NCBI RefSeq assembly: GCF_002262885.1 | Contig: NZ_NKYF01000038.1 | Coordinates: forward strand, 1-64,000 | Direction of reading: 5' to 3' | Length of the DNA: 64,000 bases | Source of the DNA: Pseudonocardia sp. MH-G8 | Lineage (GTDB): Bacteria > Actinomycetota > Actinomycetes > Mycobacteriales > Pseudonocardiaceae | Part shown: positions 1-7,753 of the stretch, piece after piece | Numbering within the stretch: position 1 is the stretch's first letter | Layout: every line of letters starts with the position of its first letter | Position numbers and translations under genes: made by a program | Notes under the pieces: generated by a model | Told to the model about the DNA's origin: nothing | Databases searched by the model: none | The model's input: the letters and a program-made list of their open reading frames with translations, nothing else

Positions 1-2
1 AC

Positions 3-92
3 CTCTCCACCGCCGCCAAACACGGCAGGCACTTCTTCGACACCCTCGTCATGCTCGCCGAGGGACGGCCCTGGCTGCCCGCACCCCAATGA
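3..92 (+). pseudogene. Possible transposase C-terminal tail (partial, left edge)
   Basis: An open frame enters from the left edge and runs 29 codons to TGA at 90-92. It reads as a basic helix followed by a 'GRPWLP' ending. That resembles the C-terminus of actinobacterial IS66-like transposases, which often end in a 'TARKHG...GNPWLP' pattern. I judge this from memory on a very short segment. No terminal inverted repeat is recognisable downstream of the stop. It could also be the end of an unrelated gene. Confidence 0.3.
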
Positions 93-286
93 CCTGACTA
101 GTTACCGACCCGGAACAGAAGCCACGCCGGAACCCGTGACGCGACCGCATTTCCCGAACAGGCGCGGTGAGGACTCCTTGTGCGCGCTGAACCGGCCGGC
201 CACGGGAGTGGGATCGGGTGCGTACGCGCAACAGTTGCGGGTAGGGACATGGCGTTGCTGCTGACCGACGACGCGAGAGGAACACG

Positions 287-733
287 ATGAAGAGCACCCT
301 GCTGCACGAGACCGACGGCCTGCGCACGTTCGCCGTCGTCATGGCCAAGGGCGACGAGGCCGCCGAGGAGCTGGCCCGGTTCGCCCAGGAGCACGAGATC
401 TCCGCCGCCGCGCTGACCGCGGTGGGTGCGTGCCGCGAGGCCACGCTGGGCTACTTCGACCCGGACGTCATGCGGTACCAGGACATCCCGGTCACCGCGC
501 AGGCCGAGATCCTCTCGCTGGTGGGGGACGTCGCGACGAAGGACGAGAAGCCCGCAGTGCACGCGCACGCGGTGCTCGGCCTGCGCGACGGCTCCACCGT
601 GGGCGGACACCTGCAGCGTGCGGTGGTGTGGCCGACGCTCGAGGTGATCGTCACCGAGTCGCCGGCCCACCTTCGCAAGCGCGTCGACGAGGAGACGGGC
701 CTGGCGCTCATCGCGCTCGACCGGAGCGGGTGA
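287..733 (+). CDS. PPC-domain (DUF296) protein
   Basis: A 148-residue protein that is a single PPC (plants and prokaryotes conserved, DUF296) domain. The family's core is visible: a 'TAVGA' strand, the 'VHAHAVLG' segment whose histidines form the conserved metal-site region, and 'GGHL' shortly after. Stand-alone bacterial PPC proteins are trimeric and their biochemical role is unclear; plant versions are fused to AT-hook DNA-binding motifs, absent here. The ATG is preceded by an AGAGGA ribosome site. It converges on serA, whose stop is 17 bases away. The 195 bases upstream hold nothing I recognise. Confidence 0.85.
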   Translation: MKSTLLHETDGLRTFAVVMAKGDEAAEELARFAQEHEISAAALTAVGACREATLGYFDPDVMRYQDIPVTAQAEILSLVGDVATKDEKPAVHAHAVLGLRDGSTVGGHLQRAVVWPTLEVIVTESPAHLRKRVDEETGLALIALDRSG

Positions 734-749
734 GCGGGCAGAGCGGCCG

Positions 750-1949
750 TCAGAGCTGCCAGGACCGCAACCAGATCGTCTGCGCCGACCGGCGCAGGGC
801 GGACAGGGTGTCCTCCGACAGCACGGCGTCGGTGTCGGTGAGGACGTACCCCTGCTCACCGCGGGTCGACAGCGACTGGCCGATCACGTTCGCCCCGGTC
901 TCGGCGAGCAACCGGTTGATCTCGGCGAGCACACCGGGCAGGTTCTCGTGCAGGTACCCCATCCGGAACGTGCCGTGGGGCTGCGGCGCGGACACCTGCG
1001 GAAGGTTCACCGAGAGCTCCGTGCTCCCCGCCCCGACGAACCCCAGCAGCTTGTTCGCCACGAAGTGGCCGATCTCCTCCTGCGCCTCCTGCGTCGAGCC
1101 GCCGACGTGCGGGGTGAGGATGACGTTGTCGAGTCCCCGCAGCGGCGACTCGAACGGGTCGCCCTGCGCCTTCGGCTCGAGCGGGAAGACGTCGATGGCC
1201 GCACCGGAGAGGTGCCCGGACAGGATGTTGTCGCGCAGCGCGGCGTCGTCGACCACCATGCCGCGGGAGGCGTTGATGAACACCGCCCCGGGCTTCATCA
1301 TCGCGAACCGCTCGGCGCCGAAGAGGCCCGCGTTGCCGGGCCTGCCGTCGACGTGGATGCTCACCACGTCCGCCTCGGCCAGCAGCTCCTCCAGCGTCCC
1401 GACCCGGCGCGCGTTGCCGTGCGCCAGGCGGTCGGAGGTGTCGAAGAAGATCACCCGCATGCCGATGGCCTCGGCGATGTTGGACAGCTGCGTGCCGATG
1501 TTGCCGTACCCGACGATGCCCAGTGTGCGCCCGCGGAACTCGTGGCTGCCCTTCGCCGACTTGTCCCACACGCCCTCGTGCATGCGCTGGGTCTTCTCCG
1601 TGAGCCGGCGAGCCAGGGCGACGATCTCGCCGAGCACCAGCTCGACGACGCTGCGGGTGTTGGAGAACGGCGCGTTGAACACGGCGAGGCCGCGCGCCGC
1701 CGCATCGTCGAGGTGCACCTGGTTGGTCCCGATGCAGAAGCACCCCACCGCCAGAAGGTCCTTCCCGGCCTCGAGCACGGCCGGCGTCACCGTCGTGTTC
1801 GAGCGGATCCCCAGCACCGACACGCCCGGCAGGGCCGCGACGAGCTCGTCCTCGCTCAGCGAACCGGAGCGCGCGTCGACCTCGAAGCCTGCACGTTCGA
1901 ACGCCGCTGCCGCGACCGGGTGGATGTTCTCGAGAAGCATCGCCTTCAC
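750..1949 (-). CDS. serA: D-3-phosphoglycerate dehydrogenase
   Basis: A 399-residue NAD-dependent D-2-hydroxyacid dehydrogenase with a C-terminal ACT domain, catalysing the first committed step of serine synthesis (3-phosphoglycerate to 3-phosphohydroxypyruvate). Visible features are the substrate strand 'IRSNTTV' near residue 49, the nucleotide-binding 'GYGNIG' near 150, 'FINASRG' around 230, the catalytic His in 'TPHVGGST' and a short regulatory ACT domain over about the last 70 residues. At about 400 residues it is the short E. coli-like type, not the 530-residue mycobacterial type with an intervening domain. A paralogue acting on another 2-hydroxyacid cannot be excluded. Confidence 0.9.
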   Translation of the reverse strand: MKAMLLENIHPVAAAAFERAGFEVDARSGSLSEDELVAALPGVSVLGIRSNTTVTPAVLEAGKDLLAVGCFCIGTNQVHLDDAAARGLAVFNAPFSNTRSVVELVLGEIVALARRLTEKTQRMHEGVWDKSAKGSHEFRGRTLGIVGYGNIGTQLSNIAEAIGMRVIFFDTSDRLAHGNARRVGTLEELLAEADVVSIHVDGRPGNAGLFGAERFAMMKPGAVFINASRGMVVDDAALRDNILSGHLSGAAIDVFPLEPKAQGDPFESPLRGLDNVILTPHVGGSTQEAQEEIGHFVANKLLGFVGAGSTELSVNLPQVSAPQPHGTFRMGYLHENLPGVLAEINRLLAETGANVIGQSLSTRGEQGYVLTDTDAVLSEDTLSALRRSAQTIWLRSWQL

Positions 1950-2076
1950 CCCGCCAACCTAGGCTCGGACGCCGCCGCGCCCTCACCCGCCTCCTGCAAC
2001 GCGATGCGCGTCGCGAACGAGTCCACAGCCGGGAGCCGGTACGGGTGCCCGATCCGGCCGTCGTCGAGCGAGCGAG

Positions 2077-2951
2077 GTGGTTCCGGTGCTGCAGATCGAC
2101 GTCGTCGAGACCGGGGAGCTGGGTGACCGCAGCTACGTCGCCCACGACGGCAGCACCGCGATCGTGGTCGATCCCCAGCGGGATCTCGGCCGGGTGGATG
2201 CGCTGCTCTCCGAACGGGGGGTGACGCCTGCCGCCGTCGCCGAGACCCACACCCACAACGACTACGTGACGGGTGGCTTCGAGCTGGCTCGGCGGGTACG
2301 CGCGGACTACCTCCTCGCCGCCGCGGACGAGGTGCGCTTCGCCCGCCGCGCCGTGGCCGACGGCGACGCGCTGGCCTACGGAGGGCTGACCGTGCGCGTC
2401 GTCGCCACGCCCGGGCACACCCACAACCACCTCGCCTACGTCGTCACCGCGGCCGGCGACGACCGCGTCGGCGCCTTCACCGGCGGTTCGCTGCTCTACG
2501 GGAGCGTCGGGCGCACCGACCTGCTCGGCAGCGCGAGCACCGACGCCCTGACCCGCGCCCAGTTCCGCAGCGCGCGCACGCCATCGCCGATGCGCAGCGG
2601 CAGCTCACCCGCATCGGGATCGAGCGGCCCGCCGGAGCCGCCGCCGGCAGCGTCGAGGCGATGCGCGACGGCAGCCCGCTCGGCAGCTACGGGTGCGCCA
2701 CGTTCGGCGACCTGCGGACGTCGCGCGACGCCGTCGTGCTCGACGTCCGCCGCGACGACGAACGGGCGGCAGGCCACATCCCGGGGTCGATCCACATCCC
2801 ACTGCACGCGCTGCTCCATCGGATGGAGCAGGTGCCCGACGGGCGGGTCTGGGTCCACTGCGCCAGCGGGTACCGCGCTTCCATCGCCGCGAGCCTCCTG
2901 GCCCGCTCCGGCCGCGACGTCGTCCTCATCGACGACGACGGTCCGGGGTAG
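2077..2951 (+). pseudogene. Metallo-beta-lactamase/rhodanese (persulfide dioxygenase-like) gene with internal deletion and frameshift
   Basis: Intact relatives are about 450-460 residues: an N-terminal metallo-beta-lactamase domain of the persulfide-dioxygenase type followed by rhodanese. Here frame 1 from the GTG at 2077 encodes the N-terminal lactamase half, including the metal motif 'THTHND' and 'TPGHTHNH', up to about position 2570. Homology then continues in frame 3 from about 2571 ('AIADAQRQLTRIGIERPAG') through a rhodanese domain with active-site Cys in 'HCASGYRAS', ending at 2951. The second half of the lactamase domain and part of the linker, roughly 150 residues, are missing at the junction. 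Frame 1 past the junction is nonsense. A separate rhodanese could start at ATG 2661. The 3' end overlaps convergent glsA by 26 bases. Confidence 0.75.
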
Positions 2952-3918
2952 CGATGCGTCCGAAGCGGGACTCGGCGGGATCGGCGTACACGTGCAGGCC
3001 GAACTGCTCCGACAGCTCACGGCACAGGTTGATCCCGCGGACGCTGTTGCCGTGAACGTCCAGACCGGGTGAGAAGACGCCGCCACCGAAGTAGCCCGGC
3101 AGAGCGAACATGATGCCGCCCGAGACGCCGCTCTTGGCCGGGATGCCGACGTCCGAGGCCCACTGCCCGGCAGCGTCGTACATGCCGCAGGTCGACATCA
3201 CGCTGATCACGTCCCGGACGTGTTCCCTGGCCATCGCCCGCTCGCCGGTGTGCGGGTTGACCCCGCCGTTGGCGAGCGTGCCGCCCATCGCGCCCAGCTC
3301 CCGTGCGGTCACCGTGACCGAGCAGACGGACAGGTAGACCAGGATGTTCTCCTCGATGTCGCCGTGGAGCATGCCCAGGCTGCGCATGAGGTAGCTCAGG
3401 CCGAGGTTGCGGTCGTTCGAGACCATCTGCTCGGCCAGGACGTCCTGGTCGATCTCGAGGTCGGGGTTGCCCGCATAGCGGCGGACCCGGTCGAGCAGCC
3501 GCGCGACCTTCTCCTCCCCGTCCTTCCCCGCCACGAGGTTGGCCGCCACCAGCGCACCTGCGTTGATCATCGGGTTGAACGGGCGGTTGTTGACCTCGTC
3601 GAAGCTGATCGAGTTGAAGGGGTCGCCGCTCGGCTCCACGCCGACGCGCTCGCGGGTGGCCTCGCGGCCGTTGTCCTCGAGGCCCAGGCCGTAGGTGAAG
3701 ACCTTCGAGATCGAGTGCAGCGGGAACCTGTGGTCGGCGTCGCCGATCGCCCAGGTCGTGCCGTCGACGTTGCTCGTCGCGATACCGAAGCGGTGACGCT
3801 CCGACACCGCTTCGGGTGGGTAGAAGCTGACCACGTCATCGTCGCCGATGGCGAGATGGCGGCGGTGCAGGTCCTCGAGTTGCTCCTGGACGACCCTCGC
3901 CTCGTCGTGGCTGACCAT
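2926..3918 (-). CDS. glsA: Glutaminase
   Basis: A 330-residue serine-dependent glutaminase (beta-lactamase/DD-peptidase-like fold) hydrolysing L-glutamine to glutamate and ammonia. The catalytic Ser-x-x-Lys is Ser69-Ile-Ser-Lys72. Other family blocks are 'NPMINAGA', 'ARELGAMGGTLANGG' and 'KSGVSGGI'. I start at the ATG at 3918 because GAGGAGG lies just upstream and the residues begin in the family manner. A longer frame back to 4077 adds only low-complexity Arg/Ser sequence. It lies 73 bases downstream of the nucleoside operon on the same strand, so read-through is possible, and its 3' end overlaps the broken rhodanese gene. Confidence 0.93.
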   Translation of the reverse strand: MVSHDEARVVQEQLEDLHRRHLAIGDDDVVSFYPPEAVSERHRFGIATSNVDGTTWAIGDADHRFPLHSISKVFTYGLGLEDNGREATRERVGVEPSGDPFNSISFDEVNNRPFNPMINAGALVAANLVAGKDGEEKVARLLDRVRRYAGNPDLEIDQDVLAEQMVSNDRNLGLSYLMRSLGMLHGDIEENILVYLSVCSVTVTARELGAMGGTLANGGVNPHTGERAMAREHVRDVISVMSTCGMYDAAGQWASDVGIPAKSGVSGGIMFALPGYFGGGVFSPGLDVHGNSVRGINLCRELSEQFGLHVYADPAESRFGRIATPDRRRR

Positions 3919-3991
3919 CGCGCTCCTCCTCGTGAACCGCTGCAGCGAACGTATCGTCGCATCGCGGCCGGAGGGTCGACGTCGACGCCGA

Positions 3992-4744
3992 CTACGCCGG
4001 TCGAGGGACGGGGAGGCGGGTGAGCGCGTCCAGAGCGACGTGGATGCCGCGCTCGACGCCGGCGTCGACCACCGCACGGTGCGGGTCGTAGCCCGTGGTG
4101 TCCATGAGCTCGTCGGCCGCCGCGCCGTCGATGACGAGTGCGCCCGCGCACGTGAGGCCGCGCAACGTGCCCAGCACGAGCAGCGCCGAGAGCTCCATCT
4201 CGATGGCCAGCACGCCGGCGTCCACGTACATCCGGAGCGGGAGCTCCAGGTGGGAGGGGTAGAACGCGGCCCGCGTCCAGACCAGCCCGCGGTGGTGCGG
4301 GGCCCCGTGCTCGACCGCGGCGCCCGTCAGGGCGAGGACCGCTTCCGGGCTCGAGACCGCCGGGAACTCGGCCGGCACGAGTTGCGCGGTGACCCCGTCG
4401 TCGCGGACCGCGGCATCGGCGATCACCAGGTCACCGTCCTCGATCCCCGGCTGCAGCGCGCCCGCCGTGCCGAGCCTGATGATCGTGCTCACCCCGGCGT
4501 CGGCGAGCTCCTGGAACAGGCAGATCGCACCCGGGCCGCCCACGCCATGCGAGGAGACGAGGACCTCGACGCCCTTCCAGCGCCCCCGGAAGGTGCGGTA
4601 CTCGCGGGCGTGGGCCACCTCGGACGCGTCGTCCAGCACGTCGGCGATGCGCTGCGCCCGGAACGGGTCCCCCACGACGAGCGCCCGCTGCGGGCTGCCG
4701 GTGCGCGGGATGCGCGTGACCGGGAGCAGATCTGGACGGTTCAT
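3992..4744 (-). CDS. Nucleoside phosphorylase (uridine/purine nucleoside phosphorylase family)
   Basis: A 250-residue member of the PNP/UDP phosphorylase family 1, cleaving a nucleoside with phosphate to free base plus (deoxy)ribose-1-phosphate. Visible are the phosphate loop 'GDPFRAQRI' near residue 25, the 'SSHGVGGPGA' glycine loop, 'IIRLGTAGAL' and the ribose-binding 'EMELSALL'. The spacing looks closer to uridine phosphorylase/DeoD than to trimeric human-type PNP, but base specificity cannot be read. Its ATG overlaps the stop of the MtnA-like gene by four bases. As the last gene of the BMP-type importer operon it probably processes the imported nucleoside, with the sugar phosphate passing to the isomerase encoded just upstream. 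Confidence 0.85.
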   Translation of the reverse strand: MNRPDLLPVTRIPRTGSPQRALVVGDPFRAQRIADVLDDASEVAHAREYRTFRGRWKGVEVLVSSHGVGGPGAICLFQELADAGVSTIIRLGTAGALQPGIEDGDLVIADAAVRDDGVTAQLVPAEFPAVSSPEAVLALTGAAVEHGAPHHRGLVWTRAAFYPSHLELPLRMYVDAGVLAIEMELSALLVLGTLRGLTCAGALVIDGAAADELMDTTGYDPHRAVVDAGVERGIHVALDALTRLPVPRPA

Positions 4745-5799
4745 CGCTGTACCTCGTCGGAGTCGCGGTGGTAGGAGGCCATGTCGTGGGGCGAGAACCG
4801 GCCCCGGTCGGTCACCACGGCGCTGACGAACCGCGGGGGCGTGATGTCGAAGGCGGGGTACAGCCCGGTGACCTTCGTGGATGCGGTGCGCCTGCCGAGG
4901 CAGTGCAGGACCTCGTCCCCGTCGCGGTCCTCCAGCTCGACGGACGCGGCGTCGGGCGCCTGGCGGTCCGGGGCCTGCACGAGCGCGACGTACGGGACGT
5001 CGAACGCGTGCGCGGACACCGCGATCTGGAGCGTGCCGATCTTGTTCACGACGTGGCCGTCCATCGTGACTCGGTCGGCCGCGGTGACGAACACGGAGAC
5101 GTCGCCCCGGCTCATCAGGTGGGCGGCCATGCCGTCGGTGATGAGGCGGGTGGGCACGCCCATCTCCGCGAGGCTCTCCGCCGTCAGGCGGGCGCCCTGC
5201 AGGTACGGCCTGGTCTCGGTGCAGATCGCGTCGATCCGCTTGCCGGAGGCCACGACCGCGGCCACCGTCTCGGTGAGGTAGGACTCCGCCCAGCAGTGGG
5301 TCAGGAGGGTCGCGCCGTCCGGGATGAGCGTGGCCGCATGCTCGCCCAGCGCGCGGCTGCGCGCGAGGTAGCGGTCACCGGCGTCGCGGGCGCTGCGTTC
5401 CGTCACCGGTGCGAGCGCCTCCCCGGCGGCCACAGCGTTCTCGGCGACCTCGAGCAGTGCGGTGACGACGTCCCGGATCTGGTTGTTCGTCCGTCGCGTC
5501 GCCATCAGCCGGTGGCCGGCCGCGACCATGAACTCCCGACGCTCCCCGGTGGTGGCGAGCCGGTCGGCGGCCCGCGCGGCCAGCGTCATCCCGGCGGCAG
5601 CCGCGAAGAACGGGCCGCTGCTCTGGGTGACCATCTCCTCGATGGCCCGCGCCACGTCCTCGTGGTCGCGGCACGTCACCCACTTCCGTTCGAACGGGAA
5701 CACCCGCCGGTCCAGGATGTGGACGGCGTCGTCGTCGACGAGGACGTTCTGGCTGATGAGGGTGGGGACGGCAACGGGGTCGGTGCCGGTCGGGGTCAC
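4741..5799 (-). CDS. MtnA/eIF2B-family sugar-1-phosphate isomerase
   Basis: A 352-residue member of the family of methylthioribose-1-phosphate isomerase, ribose-1,5-bisphosphate isomerase and eIF2B alpha/beta/delta. These enzymes convert an aldose-1-phosphate to the ketose-1-phosphate. Catalytic residues are in place: Cys169 in 'LLTHCW' and Asp222 in 'LITDGMAAH', with the family motifs 'TETRPYLQGARLT' and 'AADRVTMDGHVVNKIG'. The GTG at 5799 follows AGGAG and overlaps the permease stop. Placed between a nucleoside importer and a nucleoside phosphorylase, it should act on the released ribose-1-phosphate or a derivative. No other methionine-salvage gene is nearby, so I do not assign true MtnA activity. 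Confidence 0.82.
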   Translation of the reverse strand: MTPTGTDPVAVPTLISQNVLVDDDAVHILDRRVFPFERKWVTCRDHEDVARAIEEMVTQSSGPFFAAAAGMTLAARAADRLATTGERREFMVAAGHRLMATRRTNNQIRDVVTALLEVAENAVAAGEALAPVTERSARDAGDRYLARSRALGEHAATLIPDGATLLTHCWAESYLTETVAAVVASGKRIDAICTETRPYLQGARLTAESLAEMGVPTRLITDGMAAHLMSRGDVSVFVTAADRVTMDGHVVNKIGTLQIAVSAHAFDVPYVALVQAPDRQAPDAASVELEDRDGDEVLHCLGRRTASTKVTGLYPAFDITPPRFVSAVVTDRGRFSPHDMASYHRDSDEVQR

Positions 5800-6710
5800 A
5801 CGTTCTCCTGGTGGTGTTGCGATGCTCGGTCGCCGGGCGGCCGCGGCCGACGGGTGGACAGCAGGCTCCGGCCGCGCAGGCTCGCTGCGATCAGGGCCAG
5901 GAGGGTGATGGCGTAGGGGGCCGCCGAGGCCACCTGCGACGGGAGGCCCAGACCCTGCAGGCGGAACCCGATCGCTTCGGTGGTGGCGAACAGGACGCTG
6001 GCGAGCAGGACCCCGAACGGCGCGGCCTGCCCGAGCATCACCGCGACGACGGCGACCCAGCCACGGCCTGCCGTCATGTTCTCGGAGAACAGGATGACGT
6101 TGCCGAGCGCGAGCTGCGCGCCGGCCAGTCCGCAGAGCACACCGCTGGCCAGCACCGCGGCGTGCCGGTAGGTGGCCGGGTTCACGCCGAGGCTGTGGGC
6201 CGCCTCGGGCGCCTCGCCGACGCCCTGCAGCCGGAACCCCCAGATGTGGCGGCGCAGGAACAGCGACAGGATCGGGACCAGCACCCAGGCGAGGTAGGTC
6301 AGCGGGGTCTGCCCGCCCACCGTGGGGAGGCCCTGCAGACCCGGGTCGGTGAAGGTGCCCTGGACGCCGAAGGTGGTGCGCAGCAGGAACGCGGTGAGCC
6401 CCACCGCGAGCAGGTTCAGGGCGATACCGATGATGATCTCGCCGCCGCCGAGCCGGATCGAGGCCACGGACAGGACGGCGGCCATCGCCGCTCCGGCGAG
6501 CACGGCCGCCAGCACCCCGATCCACGGGCTCCCGCCGAACCAGCTCCCCGCGACCGCGGCGAACGCGCCGACGAGCATGAACCCTTCGAGACCCACGTTG
6601 AAGACGCCGGCCTTGGCGCACAGCGCCCCACCCAGGGCGGCCAGCAGGACCGGTGTGAGAGCGCGCAGGACCGACGAGACGAGGGAGATGTCGACGATGT
6701 CGGCGAACAT
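5796..6710 (-). CDS. Nucleoside-type ABC transporter permease (second permease)
   Basis: A 304-residue polytopic inner-membrane protein of the BPD_transp_2 class, the NupQ/YufQ position in BMP-type nucleoside importers. About eight to ten hydrophobic segments are visible. Typical sequence includes 'GGALCAKAGVFNVGLEGFML' near residue 30 and 'LGVNPATYRHAAVLASG'. It starts two bases after the stop of the larger permease and its own stop overlaps the isomerase start by four bases, so it sits centrally in a six-gene operon. Confidence 0.88.
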   Translation of the reverse strand: MFADIVDISLVSSVLRALTPVLLAALGGALCAKAGVFNVGLEGFMLVGAFAAVAGSWFGGSPWIGVLAAVLAGAAMAAVLSVASIRLGGGEIIIGIALNLLAVGLTAFLLRTTFGVQGTFTDPGLQGLPTVGGQTPLTYLAWVLVPILSLFLRRHIWGFRLQGVGEAPEAAHSLGVNPATYRHAAVLASGVLCGLAGAQLALGNVILFSENMTAGRGWVAVVAVMLGQAAPFGVLLASVLFATTEAIGFRLQGLGLPSQVASAAPYAITLLALIAASLRGRSLLSTRRPRPPGDRASQHHQENV

Positions 6711-6712
6711 GC

Positions 6713-7753
6713 TCAGACCTCGTTCTTCCGGGTGCGCCGCCCCGCCACGCCGATGCTCGCCGCGAGGATCACGATCACGACGGCCTGCAGCACCGAGCTC
6801 AGCTCACGGGGGATGTCGGTCGCCCGTTCCATGCCGAACCCGCCCACCTGCAGCGCCGCGAAGGAGGCGCCGGCCACCGCGGCGCCGAGCGGGTTGGCGC
6901 GCGCGAGCATGGCGGCCAGCAGCCCGGTCCAGGTGTAGCTCGGGGCGATCAGGGCTCCGTCGATGAAGCGGTGCGGGAAGGAGGTCACGACGATCGCCCC
7001 GACCAGGCCGGCGACGGCCCCGCCGCCGACCATCACCCGCGTCACCATGCGGGGGACGTCGACGCCGGCGTACTCGGTGAACCGACGGTTCAGCCCGGTG
7101 AGCCGCACCTCGTACCCGAACGGCGTCCTGCGGTCGATCATGACGATCACCACGACGACGGCCACGACGATCAGCAGGCCCGCTCCGACGCCGAACACCG
7201 TCGGCATCCGGAAGGCCTCCGCGAGCGTGGGTGTCTGGGGCAGCCCCGTGCCGGGATCGCGCAGCGGGAACCGCACCAGGTAGGAGCCGAAGGCCACGAC
7301 CGGGTAGGACAGCAACAACGAACTGACCAGCAGCGGCACCCCCAACCGGTTCTCCAGCAGGGCGGGTACCCATCCGACGAGCCCGCCCGCCGCAGCCCCT
7401 GCCGCGAGCGCGACCAGCAACGACACGGGCATCGGCAGGTCGATCACGGTGCCCACGGCCACCGCGGTGATCCCGCCCAGGACGATCTGCCCCTCGCCGC
7501 CGAGGTTCACCACCCCGGCCCGCAACGGGATCGCCACGGCGAGCGCCATGGCGACCACCGGCACCGCGACCGAGATCGTGTTGCGCCACTGGCTCGGGCC
7601 GCCGAACGCCCCGGCCACGATCGCCGCGTAGGCCTCGACCGGGTTGCCACCCGCCCCGATCAGGATGATCGAACCGACCAGGAGCGACCCGAGCAGTGCG
7701 AGTGCCACCGGCGAGGCCAGGAGCCCGCGGCCGGCCGTCTGCAGGACCGTCAC
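6713..7753 (-). CDS. Nucleoside-type ABC transporter permease (first permease)
   Basis: A 346-residue membrane permease of the same class, corresponding to NupP/YufP. Recognisable family sequence is 'GVVNLGGEGQIVLGG' near residue 85 and a cytoplasmic coupling segment 'RLTGLNRRFTEYAGVDV'. Start is GTG at 7753, overlapping the ATPase stop by four bases. With the second permease it forms the membrane channel of the importer. Substrate (nucleosides, possibly modified) is inferred from the BMP family and the downstream phosphorylase. Confidence 0.88.
   Translation of the reverse strand: MTVLQTAGRGLLASPVALALLGSLLVGSIILIGAGGNPVEAYAAIVAGAFGGPSQWRNTISVAVPVVAMALAVAIPLRAGVVNLGGEGQIVLGGITAVAVGTVIDLPMPVSLLVALAAGAAAGGLVGWVPALLENRLGVPLLVSSLLLSYPVVAFGSYLVRFPLRDPGTGLPQTPTLAEAFRMPTVFGVGAGLLIVVAVVVVIVMIDRRTPFGYEVRLTGLNRRFTEYAGVDVPRMVTRVMVGGGAVAGLVGAIVVTSFPHRFIDGALIAPSYTWTGLLAAMLARANPLGAAVAGASFAALQVGGFGMERATDIPRELSSVLQAVVIVILAASIGVAGRRTRKNEV

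Noticed and set aside
2560..2600. Programmed frameshift in the lactamase/rhodanese gene
   Set aside because: There is no slippery run, and about 150 residues of the family are missing, which a one-base shift cannot explain.
4741..5799. Methionine salvage mtnA as such
   Set aside because: No other salvage genes nearby; a nucleoside-derived sugar phosphate is the better guess, so the name was not assigned.
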